The notes under the pieces were generated by a model. The model did not search any database. It saw only the letters and a program-made list of their open reading frames with translations, and had not been told where the DNA came from. DNA of 64,000 nucleotides, from NCBI GenBank assembly GCA_025174535.1, contig JALBUN010000001.1, positions 1,302,001 to 1,366,000 on the forward strand, given 5' to 3'. Source of the stretch: Cantharellus purpuraceus. Taxonomy: Eukaryota > Basidiomycota > Agaricomycetes > Cantharellales > Hydnaceae. Shown one piece after another: positions 31,601-45,153 of the stretch; within the stretch, counting starts at the first letter, position 1, and each line of letters opens with the position of its first letter. A program made the position numbers and the translations under genes.

Positions 31601-32845
31601 TCGTACGTCATGCCGCGAGGGAGGTGTCTCAAGCCTCAAATGATTACAGTGGCAGGCGGGTAAGTGGGGCGACAATATCACTGAGGGAGCTGTCTCGCAG
31701 GTGTCAGCAGCCTTAACAACGAAACGATGCTAACGGAGACATTCACCTACACACCTCGAAAGTTCATGGTCGGTAGTATATTCCATACAGTACGAGTCGA
31801 AGCAGGAAATTCCAAGGTGTTGTTGCTCAGCAGAAGAGTTCCAGTGGAGTCATCTCCAACGTCAGTGTGGATCTCAGTTTCGAAAGGCTGTACTTTGCTA
31901 TCTTCGCAAACAACAGTTCCAACTGCCTTGTTCTGATTAGTTGGATAACCACGAAGCTTGGGGAAAATGAGGGGGCCGCCCGAGTAGGCATCCTGAAAGG
32001 CTGCAGGTTGCGGTGTTGATATTTCTGATATACAAAGTCGTATCAGATCCACCATCCAACACGCCGCTTTCATTTGGTTGACATCATAACGAAGTCCCAG
32101 TGGCTAGCATTTAAGCCTCGGCCTTGTTTGGTCGATGGTGGAGGCAGGCTTCAGACCCAGTCGTGTTTGGAACCGAGGCGTCAATGAGAACATAGTCAGA
32201 CCTATACAATCTCCTGGCATCCTAGTGATTCCATATAAACAATCGAAACCAAAGCGCGAGATGAAATATGAATGGCTCGTTTGATCCTGGGAATGATAAT
32301 TGGGTCTCACTCTATGATGGTGCCTCATCCATGACCCAACTGGCATATGAATGAGTAGCTCCATTTTCATCTGCTGCGCTGAGTTAGGTCCAAGACTCGA
32401 TATTCCTATCTTATCAATTTTATCGAGTCAGTGATAATAGAGGGAGTGACAGTTGGAGAAGAGATATTGGTATCTTCGTATGCGAGCGAAGGGGGGGGGG
32501 CTTGAAATCCTGTCAAAGTGAGTGGCGGTCGAACCTGGATGTTTCTCGGAGAGCTTGGAACCCTACTTAAGCTCTAAAGGTCACATCACACAAAGGGCTA
32601 ACGTCGATATCCAGAGCAGAAAAATAAAAGTGCACAGATACAGTGTTCGTGTGGTTTTAAGATATATGCTCGTTCCTTGTACAAGGGTTATTTGAAATGA
32701 TGCTTCTGCACGCATCCCATTCAGCGCCTAAGTTTATGACGTAACTTAACCTACCTTTGTTACCTGCTTTTCACCTATATACAAGTGCCACAGCTGATAG
32801 CTTCATACGCGATCTCTCAGGGACTATCTTTGAAAGGGTATCAGG
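28700..32845. other. 4.1-kb stretch with no supportable gene
   Basis: This lies between the elongase promoter and VPS13. Minus-strand ORFs occur at 29574-30059 (161 codons, with CAPEQIQVTYRLAP), 31286-31681 (131 codons) and 31747-32073 (109 codons, with YSGGPLIFPKLRGYPTNQN and ASTRTVWNILP). The last looks protein-like in composition, but I do not recognise any of them and could not splice them into one frame. No LTR ends or transposase motifs were seen. A run of about ten G is at 32491. It may hold a degenerate or lineage-specific gene. Confidence 0.35.
31747..32073 (-). CDS. unrecognised open reading frame, possible exon(s)
   Basis: A 109-codon open frame of normal protein composition, with an acidic middle (QPFETEIHTDVGDDSTG) and a hydrophobic start (MKAACWMVDLIRLC). 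It could be one exon of an unidentified minus-strand gene; flanking ORFs at 31286-31681 and 32104-32370 do not help. It has no signal peptide or known domain that I can see, and it may be chance. Confidence 0.2.
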   Translation of the reverse strand: MKAACWMVDLIRLCISEISTPQPAAFQDAYSGGPLIFPKLRGYPTNQNKAVGTVVCEDSKVQPFETEIHTDVGDDSTGTLLLSNNTLEFPASTRTVWNILPTMNFRGV

Positions 32846-35800
32846 ATGTGGTCTTGGGCGGATCCTGTAAGAGAAGTCCTCCAGGCAGTGTGTACTCGCG
32901 TTCATTATTGTCAAGTTGCTATGTTCTGAAGCCCGCCTTCTATTAGTTTTTGAACCGTATCTGCGCACCATATATCGAGAATTTGGACAGCGAAAAGCTC
33001 AACTATGGACTCACATCGGGTAATTAGGGTTTGTCTTTATCGATTGTGTATCATACTTATGTTGTAACAGGCCAACTCGCATTAAGAAGCCTGCGGCTGA
33101 AAAAGAGCGCGTTGGACAAATTTAGGCTCCCAGTGGATGTGCTGGAGGGTGTGTTTTTTTTGTATTTTGATTATAATAGCATCTGACTCAAACAATCCAG
33201 GGCATCTTGGTCAACTCACGCTCTCTATCCCGTGGACAAGCCTGGGCAGCAAGCCAGTAGAGATTCTGGTTGAGGATATATACCTCCTTATTACGCCGGC
33301 TTCTAATGCTAAGGTGTCTAGGCAGCTTCCACTGTCACTAGCATGTCTCACGGTTTCACAATGATTTGTAGATTGATCCTGAGGACGACAAGCAACGAGC
33401 TCAAGCTGTGAAAGCGGAGAAGTTAAAGAACTCCGAGTTATTCAATTTGAGAGGGCAGACAGAGGGAACTTCTGGTTTGTGTACTTTTCAAAGCGGTAAA
33501 TATGACTCTCATTTGCATTGAAAGCCCAAGCGGAAGGCTTCATTGCATCTCTTGTCACCAAGATCGTGAACAATTTGCAGGTCACTGTGAAAAATATCCA
33601 CATCCGTTATGAAGACAATATGAGCTGTCCAGGCGTGGGTCTTTTCCAAACGTCCCAACACCTGCCTGACATGTTCCATCTCACAGCATCCTTTTGCGGC
33701 TGGCATAACTTTAGCAGGATTTACGGCTAACTCTGTCGATGAAAATTGGGTTCCTACCTTCATCCAAAGCAGTGCCCGCTCTATCCATAAGGTTCGTTAT
33801 GAATTTTCTTCGTGGGCTGCTCTGACCATCGACTCAGCTCGCAAGACTTGAGTCCTTGGCTTTATATTTTGATACGGATTCACACAGTATCTCTGGCCTT
33901 TCTGTCGAGCAGGCAATCGAAACGTTCACATCACTGGTGACATTCTGCCTACCAATTCATGTGATCAAGTTCTCATGAATAAGAATGGTGACAGATCTCG
34001 TCAGATAACCACGCCTCAGACCACCAGTTTATCTTGAAGCCAGTGACAGGAGAAGGAAGGGTTCGTTTCCTCCCTTAATAACAGTTGTCGAACTCTTTCA
34101 GTTGAGTTTTATTGTTTAAAGATCACCCTCAACAAGGACATGGACGGGGGGACGCCGAAAACCGATGTCCAGATGTTATTTAATGAGATTGGGTTCGTTT
34201 GGGATGACAATCAATATCGTGATGCCATCTCTCTACTGGACATGTACCAGTTTTACCTTCGCCGATACCAGGTCCGAATTTTTGGATTCTTTGTCCACAA
34301 ACCATTGAAATGTCTCTGCAGTACCGTCAATTTGCCCCGACCCCGGGTCAAATAGACGAGAATCGAGCTCGAGCTCTCCTACAGTTTGCAGGCAAAACCA
34401 TTCTCAGGGAAATTCACGAGAGGAACCGCAAACACACGTTATCCTATGTCAAAGAAGTGGGGGAAAATCGACGTTCATACATGGCACTTTATAAGAAGAA
34501 ACTTACTAACCAACTGAGTGTAGATGTGAGTCCTTTCTTTCACAAGCTTTCATATGATTGAAGGATTCTTGTGTTCCTATCATAGGAGGCATCATCACTG
34601 GAGGCTCTAGAATATAAGCTATCATACGAAGATATTCAACTTTATAGGTTTCTTACGCGGCGTCAACTGCGCGAGGATATCAAAGCAGGGAAGCTCCAGA
34701 AAGAAACATCACACAAAGAAGATAACCAACAAGGCCCCACAGGAGGTTGGGGACTGGGATGGCTTATCGGATACGGTTCATCCGGTGAAGATGCGTCCAG
34801 TAGCGGACCCGTTTCATCGGGAAATCTGTGGAATATGACAGACGAACAACAAAAACAGTTGTATGATGCCATTGATTACGATCAGGAAGCAGTGGACAAT
34901 GAATCCGGTGAGTTGCCGCCAGAGACGTTGAAGCTGCGAGTCTCTACACAGCTAGATCGTGGGTCGTTGACCTTGAAGACCAAGCTGCATGGTGCGAAAG
35001 GGGTGGAAATCATGTCAGTTGTATTCGACCAGTTCAAAGCGGATGTCATTCAACGTCCCAGCAACTTGGAGGCTGTGGTCGCTCTGGGAGGCTTTCGTGT
35101 GTTTGATGGTACAACGATCGGCTCCGCTTACCCTCAGATTGTGCGTGTTAAAGAGCGCCAACTTGGCCCATCGCCAGGGAAAGCACACTCTCCTGCAGAT
35201 TATGGCGCAGGTGATGTCTCCGATGAAGATTCTTTCTTATATTTGAAGTTCGAAAACAACCCTCTTGACGAAAGGGCAGATAATGCTCTTACAGTACGCT
35301 TGCGGTACATGGAGATCATATATCACAGGGGCTTTGTCGAAGCAGTTCATGACTTCTTCCGCCCGCCACAAAGCCAATTAGAGTCCCTTGAGGCTTTGTT
35401 GGTAAGTGCGCACCCTTGAGTCTTGACAGGTTTTGGCTCATTGTATTTATAGGGTGTTGCAAGTCAGACCCTTGATGATTTGCGGGAGGAGACACGAGCA
35501 GGGCTTGAGTACGCATTAGAAACGCACAAGACTATCGATCTCAAGATGGACTTACAAGCTCCCATTATCATTGTCCCCGAAGAGTAAGGGTTCGCGTTCT
35601 CATCATTTTGAAGGCTCTCACAATACTCTCTAGCATAACCACAGAACATTGTCCGCATTTAGTTCTGGACGCTGGTCACATTGCCATTGAGAGTGAACTA
35701 GCTGCCAAAGACGCAAGGAAAGAACTTGACACAAAGTTGAATCAGTCCTATGATATTGAAGATTACAAGCGACTCGAGTCACATATGTACGATCGGTTTT

Positions 35801-38800
35801 CACTGAAGTTTGAAGCGGCTCAGGTGCGTGTGATCAGTCTACTAGAATCGGATCTCACGATGCTAATGATTTATTTAGTTTTTGCTAGGGCCAGATCTCA
35901 AGTCATGCCTCCAGGCGCTGGAGCCATCATATGCTAAAGGAGCACTACATATCGTGGAACGTATCAACATTGAACTTCTGATGCAGAAGTCCATACTATC
36001 CAGTCGCGCAAAGTTGCCGAGTGTTATAAAAGTCCCTCGGTTCAAAGTCTCGGGGAAACTGCATACATTACAAGTTAATCTGTCGGACACAAAGTATAAA
36101 GTTCTCATGCGATTCATTGACACGGCTATTCCGAGGTTTGGGGACGATGAAGTTGATGCTCAGACAGACGTAACTGTTCGACCTCAGACCGCTCGCACGC
36201 CTGCTTTTCGATTTGCGGCAAATATTTTCGGCTCAGATTCTACCTCTAAGTATAATCGTAGGGACGACACTGACGCTGATGTCCAAGAGGGTGAGGATGA
36301 GTTTGTCGATGCGGAAGATAGCACAGTGCAGGTGAAGATACAGCCACAGCAGATTTATACTCCTATTTTTGACTTCACATCAATGCATCAGGACGACCAA
36401 CGGCAACAAACTTTTGTGCTCGATTTTCAGGTGGATATACTACAAGCTTTAGTTTCAAAGACAAATGCAAATGGTATCGAGAGGTCTATCGGGGACCTAC
36501 GTCTTGAGCGTTTCCGCCTTGGTTGCGCCGTCGAAGATCTCAAGATCACTGTTGATGTGACCCTCCGGTATCTATGCTTACTTCCTGGCTGACAGTCCAG
36601 CCTTCTAACGAACATTATAGATCCCTCGGTGTGACCCTTACGCAAATGAATGGCGAATCTACACCATTGTTGTCTTCGACCCAGGACGAATTGGTACCAG
36701 AAGGGGACTTACTGACGGTAGCATATACTCGAGTGCAGCCAGAACATACAGATTTTATGCCAAAGCAAGAAGGTTTCGATCAGAGCATCAATATTCTCCT
36801 GTCTACCTTTATCTTCTACGCAGCCCCAGAGCCAGTCATATTACTTTATGATTTCATCATGACGACTTTTGTGCCGGAACAATCCACTAGTCATCCACCT
36901 CTTACGTCCTCCCTAAAGGAGGAGTCAAAAACTGTACAAAGTATCCACCGAGCTAGCAAAATACGGGTGTCCGTAAATCTAGCCAGTGTACAAAGCAAGT
37001 ACACATTCGTCATAGTGTAATAGTTTCTTACTTCCTTTACCAGTTATTTTGGTCAACAATACATCTCGTCTGGCCACTCTGGCACTTTCAAAGGCTAGTG
37101 TGTCAGTGAAGATCCTCGGCAACATTCTCCGCGTCAATGGCACTCTTGGTACTCTCTCATTGACAGACAACTCGGAACTGAAGACCAGATCGGCATCTTT
37201 CAAGAAACTCCTTTCAATCGAAGGCGATAATTTGGCAAATTTCGGTTATCAAACTTTCGACCCAGCTGATCAAAGCACATTCTGTGGTGTCAACTCGATG
37301 TTCACACTGAAATCTGGAGCACTTCGGTTGACATTCTTGGAGGAACCCCTGCGAGACATTTATAAGTTTGTCGTCAAGTTTGCGAAATTAAAAGGTCTAT
37401 ACGATGCCGCGGCTCAAGCAGCTGCGCAGCGCGCCTCTGAAATTCAGCGCATGCAATTCAACGTGTCTGTGCAGTCACCAATCCTGGTGTTCCCGTGGTG
37501 TCCAACTGACACTACTGACACTCTGATCATGAAGCTTGGCGAAATCACTGCGCATAATTCCTACGAGGGCGTACGAACTATGACAGGCGCATCTCTTAAA
37601 GGCATTCAGCTCACGTCGGAGATGTCTTATGGGGGCAACCTTTCCCGGATGAAGATAATAGACGACGTAGAGGTCATCGCTGACGTTATACAAACTAATG
37701 GGGTGGACCGAAGTGCTAACCTTGAGCTCCCTGATAGCCAGGTAGTTACATTTGGCTATTGTTTCTTTTCAAGTCTTATAACTATTTACACCCAGGTTCA
37801 AATCAAGGTATCAGATGTCAGACTTCATGTGACACAGCAGCAGTATCACTTCATCATGCGACTTGCTGATTCCATCCCCAAAGTACTGGCAACAACCTCT
37901 GAGACTGAAAGTGGGGCACGGGCAGCCTTGCCATCAACAACTCATCTATCCACCATCCATTCCCCTCAGCCCGCCCCTGCTGAGACCCCAGCCGTTGATC
38001 TAACGCCTGAGATCGAACCTGCAGGTCGGGTTTGGACTTCAGCGGACCTGGTTCTAACTGTGAAAACGGTCAAGTTGCACTTATACGATGGCGGAGCCAT
38101 TTTGGAGTCTGATTTGAAGACTCACGGAGTGGCCCGTTTTGCCCTGACAAGTAGCAGTTTGCGATATAAAGCTCTTTCAGATGGCGCTGCAGAAGCGGAG
38201 CTTGTCATCAAATCCTTTACCTTGAGTAATACTCGCCTCGGTCCTACTAGGTTCCGTGAAATCGTACCCGCTGCTCAGCATCATCGCGACCAGTTCATGG
38301 TCTTATATACGACGTCAGGAGGCATCAATCCTTCCTCGCTCGCGATAGTGACCGTGGACTCTCCCAAGATCATATTCTCAGTAGATCCTGTGTTTGCGCT
38401 ATTGGACTTCTTCTCGAATGCATCGGGATCCCAGAGCAGCCAAGTTTCAGAAACGAATAATAACGTCCATACTGTAGCCAAAACAGGCACCCCTGATTCT
38501 ATACCCCAGCCGACAAGGATCGATTTTCGAGTCGATCTTCACGATGTAATCATAAGCGTCCTTGAGAGTGACACTATTGCTGAGACTCAGGCAATCCAAT
38601 TGTCTGTCAAGCAGATCTTGATATCGCAACAGGTCAGCTTTTTTACTGATTCAAACCTTAATTGACTCAAGACTTTTGCGTCTTGTAGGGTATCCTCGCG
38701 CTTATGATGAATCGTCTTGGCATGTCCTTGCTGCGTATGGATAAGCCTTCGGATGGTGTACGTTTTTTGGATGATCTTGACTTAACGCTTTCCATGGATA

Positions 38801-41800
38801 ATCGACGACGGACGGCTCAACAAATGTCTAGCATTGAACTCACACTACAGCCAGTGGTTTTCCGTGTATCTTATCGGGATATTAATCTCATCACTGCTAT
38901 CGTCAATAAAGCCATCGAGCTATCAACCCAGTCTCATTCTAGGGCCTTGAGTGGTCAAGGACCCACCAGCAGCTTGGCTTCTCGTACTCATACGACCAGT
39001 CGACGAGTCTCCTCCTGCACTGGCTCAGGAGTGGCACCTGCAAGGAGCTCTCTGGATATGCCTGAAGTTATTACTACAAGGGAACAAGTATGTATTCCTT
39101 ATAATACAGTTGTCACGTCCACCCTGATATCTGATGGCAGCTGAAAGGCAAGTTCGATGGTATCCGTCTTATTCTCATTGGGGACCAGCACGAACTACCA
39201 ATCGTTCATCTAAGTACGAGACCTTTTGAAGTGAACGTCAAAGACTGGTCAGCAGATGTGCGCTCTGTTGTCTCAGTCCCGATGCAGTGCCCGTGTTGAG
39301 CGTGAATGTTTAGCTTCAGGCATCAACATCCATCGCGACGAGCATCACTTTTTGGAACCTTGGTAACTCACATTGGGAGCCTCTCATTGATCCGTGGAAA
39401 TTCTCTGTCACGGTTTGTTTCCCTGTTTTTTCTCATACAGCATATGTTCACATTCTGACACGAACAGGCTGGAAGACTAGGTCTCTCTGGTGGTGTCACA
39501 GGTACACTGTCATCGAAGGAATGCCTCGATGTCAACATCAGTATGGCATTTATCGAACTTGTCCTCTCCACGTTAGATGCATGGAGCAAAGAAGGGGGCC
39601 ACGTTTTGAGAAGGGCTCGGGGCGGTGATGCACCGTACCGAATCCGAAATCGCACAGGTGGTTCTGTGCACGTGTGGTCGGATCTAGATGGGTCGAATAG
39701 CAGGAATTTGGCCGCTGTGAAAATTACTAGCGGTGAGACGATTGACTGGCGATTTGATGATTGGAAGACGTTGCGCGAGGTATGGTATACATCATGTGTA
39801 TATCCGAACTTACAGATGCATTTGGTTCGACAGCATGTTTCTGCAACTGGGCACAATAGTATTGCTGTCCAATTTCTCGAGAAGCCTTGGGAACTACGGA
39901 ATATTCCTGTTGACAGAGAAGGAGAATATACTTACCCACTTCGTCCAAAGACACAGAAGATTGGCGCAAGGTTGCTATGCGAGGTAACTGTAAAAGGAAA
40001 CGTGAAGATAGTCACCCTACGATCGACATTCAAGGTTGAAAACAGCTCGTTGTATCCACTGGAGCTCATGTTACTTGATAACACTGGTCATCCTGCATAT
40101 GCAATGGAGAAAATCGGTATGTTCCCATGCGTCCTGGCATTTTCCATTATCTGACTATAACAGCACCGGGAGAGGACTACGCTCTTCCTATCGATGCTGT
40201 AGCTGAAACTCGTATTACCCTGAGACCTGATCGTGAGCGCATAGCCTACGAAACGACGTCGCTGCTAACTTCTAGCAAAGAAGGATTTGGTTATAAATGG
40301 TCACGTCCATTGCAATGGGAAGACTTGATAGAACGGCCATCATGCGTCGTGGTTTGTCCCCACTCGCAACCAAATGAACCTGCATGGCGTTTGCAGGCAT
40401 GGGCTCAATACGATGCGAACGATCCCGTGACTGGGTAAGTTTGCGCTGACACTGGAACGAGTGCTGTCGGCTAACTATATCTCTCAGCAAATATCCCAAA
40501 ATCACACTTCGTCTTCGCGCTCCTGTTGAGCTTGAGAACCTATTGCCATATGATCTCCGGTACACGATCTTTGACAAGAATTTAGATCAAAATTGGAACA
40601 GCTATCTCCGTCAAGGGGGCCTTATGCCTGTTCATTCTGTCGAACTTCATCACCTCGTGATGCTGAGCATAAACGTCCAGGATAATTGTACATCTCCTTG
40701 ATATCAAGTCGTATATGGAATTGACTTCTTCCATGGCAGGCTTCAAACCAAGTGATTGGGCGATAATCAATGCGGAAGCCAGTACCGAGCTTGATATAGA
40801 GAGGCATCTGACTCTGCACGATCCTGCGGACCGAAAACTTGATCTTCGATTGAATTATGTGTGAGTGATAAACGACTGCTTCTTGACCGCCTCATACAAA
40901 TGTTTCACTTGGGTCCTCATTTCACTGTCTTTCAAGGCGACACCCAGACTCTGGCGGTGCCTTCAAGGTACAGATTTATAGCCCGTACGTTGTCGTCAAC
41001 AAGACAGGTCTGCCGTTCCAGCTTCGCTCCTTGCGATCAACTCGTGCTGGAGTACCACAAGAAGTAGCTGGAGAAAGGCGGCTTGGTTTGTACATTTCAA
41101 CTTGCACACGAAGGTTACTTTTAACTATTTGATAATCCAGCGGAACTTGCGAGACCTACTGCGTTCAGTAAGTACATGGAAAGAAATTTTACACGACAAC
41201 CTCTATGTTGACAAATGCTCTAGTGTTGTCACACGCTCACCCTAAAGGCCATGAGTTTATAATCAAAGTTGGAGGTTCGGCATGGTCCCAAGTGATTACC
41301 GTCATTCAAGCTTATACAGTAGTAACTTATGGCTTATTCCCCAGACTCTCAGTTTTGAAGCCCCAAGTGCCGAAACAGCGTTATCACTTCCCGCTCCTAA
41401 AGACACTGAGAGTCACATCGGGGTATCATGGAGTGAAGGTCAAGGCAAGTACAAGTTGTCAAAAGTAATCACCCTTACCCCTCGATTCCTCGTGAAAAAT
41501 AAACTGGATCAGCCATTACACTTCCGGGAAAAAGGCATGCCACCGAGCGAACGATCTTTGCTACAACCAGGGGAGCGCGCTGCGTTGCAGTACACACGTA
41601 GGGGTCGTGAAAAGCTCTTGACTGTGGCCTACTCTGGACTCAATGCTAGATGGTGAGTGGTTCATTGATGCTTTATTCTTTGATTTTTGTTAATAAATTG
41701 ACAGGTCTGCCCCCATTAATATTCAAGATGTTGGCTCCGTTCATTTCCGTTTATTCCCACCAGGAGAAGCGACTCGTGAACCTAGTCTGATTCGAGCTGA

Positions 41801-44800
41801 CGTCGCACTGGAAGGTGCCACTGTTCATGTCATTCTTAACGCGGAGGCAGGGCCATGGCCATTTGTCATCGACAACAACAGCGATTGTGACATATTGTTC
41901 TGCCAGGTCGTGCGTAACCCCTTCCACGTTATGAGAAATAGTGGTCAATATATTTTATTGTTTATTACCAGGATGAATATCGAGCGGAGCCAAAGCCAGG
42001 TGCATCAGGGCTTTACCCCATGCACAAGGCAGGGAAACATTCATCTTCAAACTACGCCTGGGACAATCCTTCAGCACGAGACAAGCGACTTCTGCTCAAC
42101 ATCAATGGTAAAGACCGTAAGGTTGATATCATGGAAATCGGAAGTTTATTACCCTTCAGGTTTCCTGTGCGTGTTTGTTAGGCCTAAAAAGACGTCAGCT
42201 GATTCATCTGCACTAGTCAGAAAGTGGACCTCGGACAGTTTCTCTTGATATTCGTGCTGAAGGTCTCACTCAAACACTGGATATCTCAAGTTATGAGGAG
42301 GCAACTAGCCTTTATAAACCGAAGCGCCAAAGCACGCTTTCTCGGCAGGACACAATAGGAAGCACTCAGGAAAGTTTTGAAGCTGTCACAGAAGAAGAAG
42401 AACCCTTGCTGAACCTCCGATTGGAGCTCGCGGGACTAGGAGTCTCTTTAATAAACCACAACATGGTCGAAGTTGTCTATCTTTCTCTCACGGGCCTCGA
42501 TCTTGAGTACATTCGTACGGTGACCGCACAGGCGATCACATTTTCCTGCTCGACACTCCAAGTCGACAATCAATTGCATGACGCCATATACCCTGTCGCG
42601 CTACAGCCTTCCCCTCTCCCAAAAGGCGAAGGAATGACTATACCTCCACCAGCCGTTCAGGTGTCAGTGATATTTTTGAATGATCAAGGTGGACGTTGAA
42701 TGTTCTTAGCCTCTCTACTTACCTCTGACCAATTGTTAGGACATGGAGTGCTCTTTGTCAAGTATGCTTCGATCCTTTTGCAGTCGTTGACTGTGCGTTT
42801 AGACGAAGACTTCTTGTTGACTCTTTACGACATGACCAAGCTTCGGAACGTACCTTGGGAAGATACTCAGTCGTGAGTTGAAAGTTGACTCGCTGATGAA
42901 GCCTCGATCTTATGGTTGACAATTTTAGGGGGATGCTTATCGAACATCCCGTAGACATTCCAGACCCTGTCGATGCTGCAGAGGGACAAAGCATTTATTT
43001 TGAAGTTCTAGAGTTGCAGCCAATAAAGCTTGTCGTTTCGTTCATGACGACGCAGCATGTCAACGCTGATGAGAAGTGTGTCCCTTTAATATCGCTGACG
43101 CTATGACTAATATACGGTTACCACCTAGGATCAATACCAGTAATCCGCTGGCCCTAGTATTAAGGACGTTCCTGAACTTTCTGGGGAACATAAACGACGC
43201 ACCTTTTCAGTTAAATGCTCTGGTTTTCAAAGATCTGAGACAAGCAATTCCTGACCTGGAGCAGCGAATCTTGTACCACTATCGTCAAGAGGTCACGAGG
43301 CAGGCTCTGCGAATGATGGGTTTCGCTGATTTCATGGGGAATCCGGTAGGATTATTTGAAAACATCAGTTCTGGCATGGTGGACGCTTTCTATGAGCCTT
43401 GGACGGGAGTAATTGTGCATGGACTAAACAAAGAGTTTGGGATCGGCGTCGTGAAGGTATTCAAATATCATGCATGTTGCGTAGTCGAAGCTAAACGGTC
43501 TTTCAGGGTGTCTCGAGTCTTATAAAGAAGTCTGTCTTTGGTGTGAGCGACAGCTTTTCCAAGGTGACAAGTAGTCTTGGGAAAGGTGAATGATGTGGAT
43601 CTTTCTTCTATGTGAACAGTCTTAACCGGATTCACCTACTTGCAGGTCTTGCTACGGCAACTTTCGACAGTGAATGGGACAATAGACGTCGCTTGGCCCA
43701 GAGACGTAATAAGCCCAGACATGTGATGTATGTTGGAGATGAACACCGTATTTGCTCTAGCTCATTTCTCCACTCGATAGCGATGGTGTAGCTACTGGTG
43801 CAGAAGCGTTTGCAACTAGTGTGGGTAGTGGATTTGAAGGCCTCGTGGTGAGCTATCAGACCACTGATTCATTATAGCAATTTGCCTCAACCGTTTGCAG
43901 ATGAAGCCGATCGAAGGTGCCCAATCAGCCGGTGCGAGTGGATTTTTCCGTGGGGTTGGCAAGGGAGTAGTAGGGTGAGCAATACTGAAATACACCTTCC
44001 TACCAGCTTCTCTCAGGCCTATTTATGAGTAGCCTCGTTGCCAAACCGGCGGTCGGCTTTATGGACCTGGCAACGAACCTTAGTGCCGGTGAGTAATCTT
44101 CAAAGAGTAGAAACACTAGCTAAGAATCCTTTGGATTTTGAGGGGTACGTAATACGACAACCGTTTTCGATAATCCAGCCCGAGACAGAGTCCGAATAGT
44201 GGGTACAATGGCTCGCATGAAAACAGACACTGATGGAAAATACAGCCTCGCCATATACCGGCCGACGGTGTTTTAACGGTATGTGATGGGATGCATATGC
44301 AGACCATGTGCAAACCCTGTATACTGACCGAATTAATAAATAGCCTTACTCCGCCCGGGAGGCTTTGGGCCAATCCTGGATGAAAGGTAGGATTCTGTTC
44401 TCATCTGCGGCGACAATTGTGCTGAGTGTACTTTGTAGATTTAGAACAAGGTTGGTTCCCCGGTGTCTTCTGTTTGGCACGCTCATCAGACCACATTGTC
44501 AGGCGCATATCGAACAGAGCTCTACGTAGCTCATTTTGCCCTGCCTGGTGGGGACAATGCCATAATGCTGACCATGTCCCAAGTACTTTCATTCTGGTCA
44601 ACCAAATTGCGCTTGGATTGGGATCTTCCTTTCTCCCACGTGCAAGGAATAAGCATAGAGGACACAGGCATTCTCTTTCAGCATAAGGCAGGGATCGACC
44701 GCGACCGTTTTGTTTATATTGCAGATCCCGGGTCAAAAGCTTGGTTTTTCACCAAGGTTGAGCAGTGCGTGTAATCATTATTATCTGGCATGTAGGCTTC

Positions 44801-44865
44801 TTATTGACTTAATCAGAGTGGTTAAGGCATATAACGCTCGCCGAAACCTTCAATCAGGCAAATAG
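32846..44865 (+). CDS. VPS13: VPS13-family bridge-like lipid transfer protein
   Basis: A giant protein that moves bulk phospholipid between membranes at contact sites. One gene of 12 kb, with more than two dozen short introns, giving roughly 3,100 aa. The N-terminal chorein region has [49 protein letters not shown] and [11 protein letters not shown]. Long mid-repeats follow, with [28 protein letters not shown] and [11 protein letters not shown]. The adaptor-binding (SHR-BD/VAB) region at about 39.5-41.8 kb reads [29 protein letters not shown] and [16 protein letters not shown]. The C-terminus has [46 protein letters not shown] exons and a PH-like end ([20 protein letters not shown]). The final exon 44817-44865 ends [15 protein letters not shown]. 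It starts MWSWADP; whether the first intron begins right after this or about eight codons later is open. No disabling change was seen. Confidence 0.92.
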
Positions 44866-45153
44866 TATTCTTAAGGTATTTTATATATTATTGCAGTCGG
44901 CTGTTGCAATGTAGAACTGTACGATACCCATTCATATGTGACACGAATGGAGTTATGTTATTGACAACACAAAAATCACTACGAGACAAAGCGGGTTGAC
45001 CAAGTGAATGAATCCACATGCTAGTAAAGAGCGTCGAGCCGAAGAGACCTATGGAGTTCTATCGAAGTGATGCAGGGCAATGAAAATATAGGAAGCAACC
45101 CAGGAATGATGCAGATAAAACGAAGGAACGATATGGGATATATTAAGCCATCC
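44866..45153. other. convergent intergenic region, VPS13 / DENN
   Basis: 288 bp between two convergent stop codons. AT-rich; no ORF or repeat worth naming. Confidence 0.5.

Noticed and set aside
27389..44865. ELO, VPS13, AP-2 and RasGAP as a membrane-lipid gene cluster
   Set aside because: All are ubiquitous housekeeping genes on mixed strands; adjacency alone is not evidence of a functional cluster.
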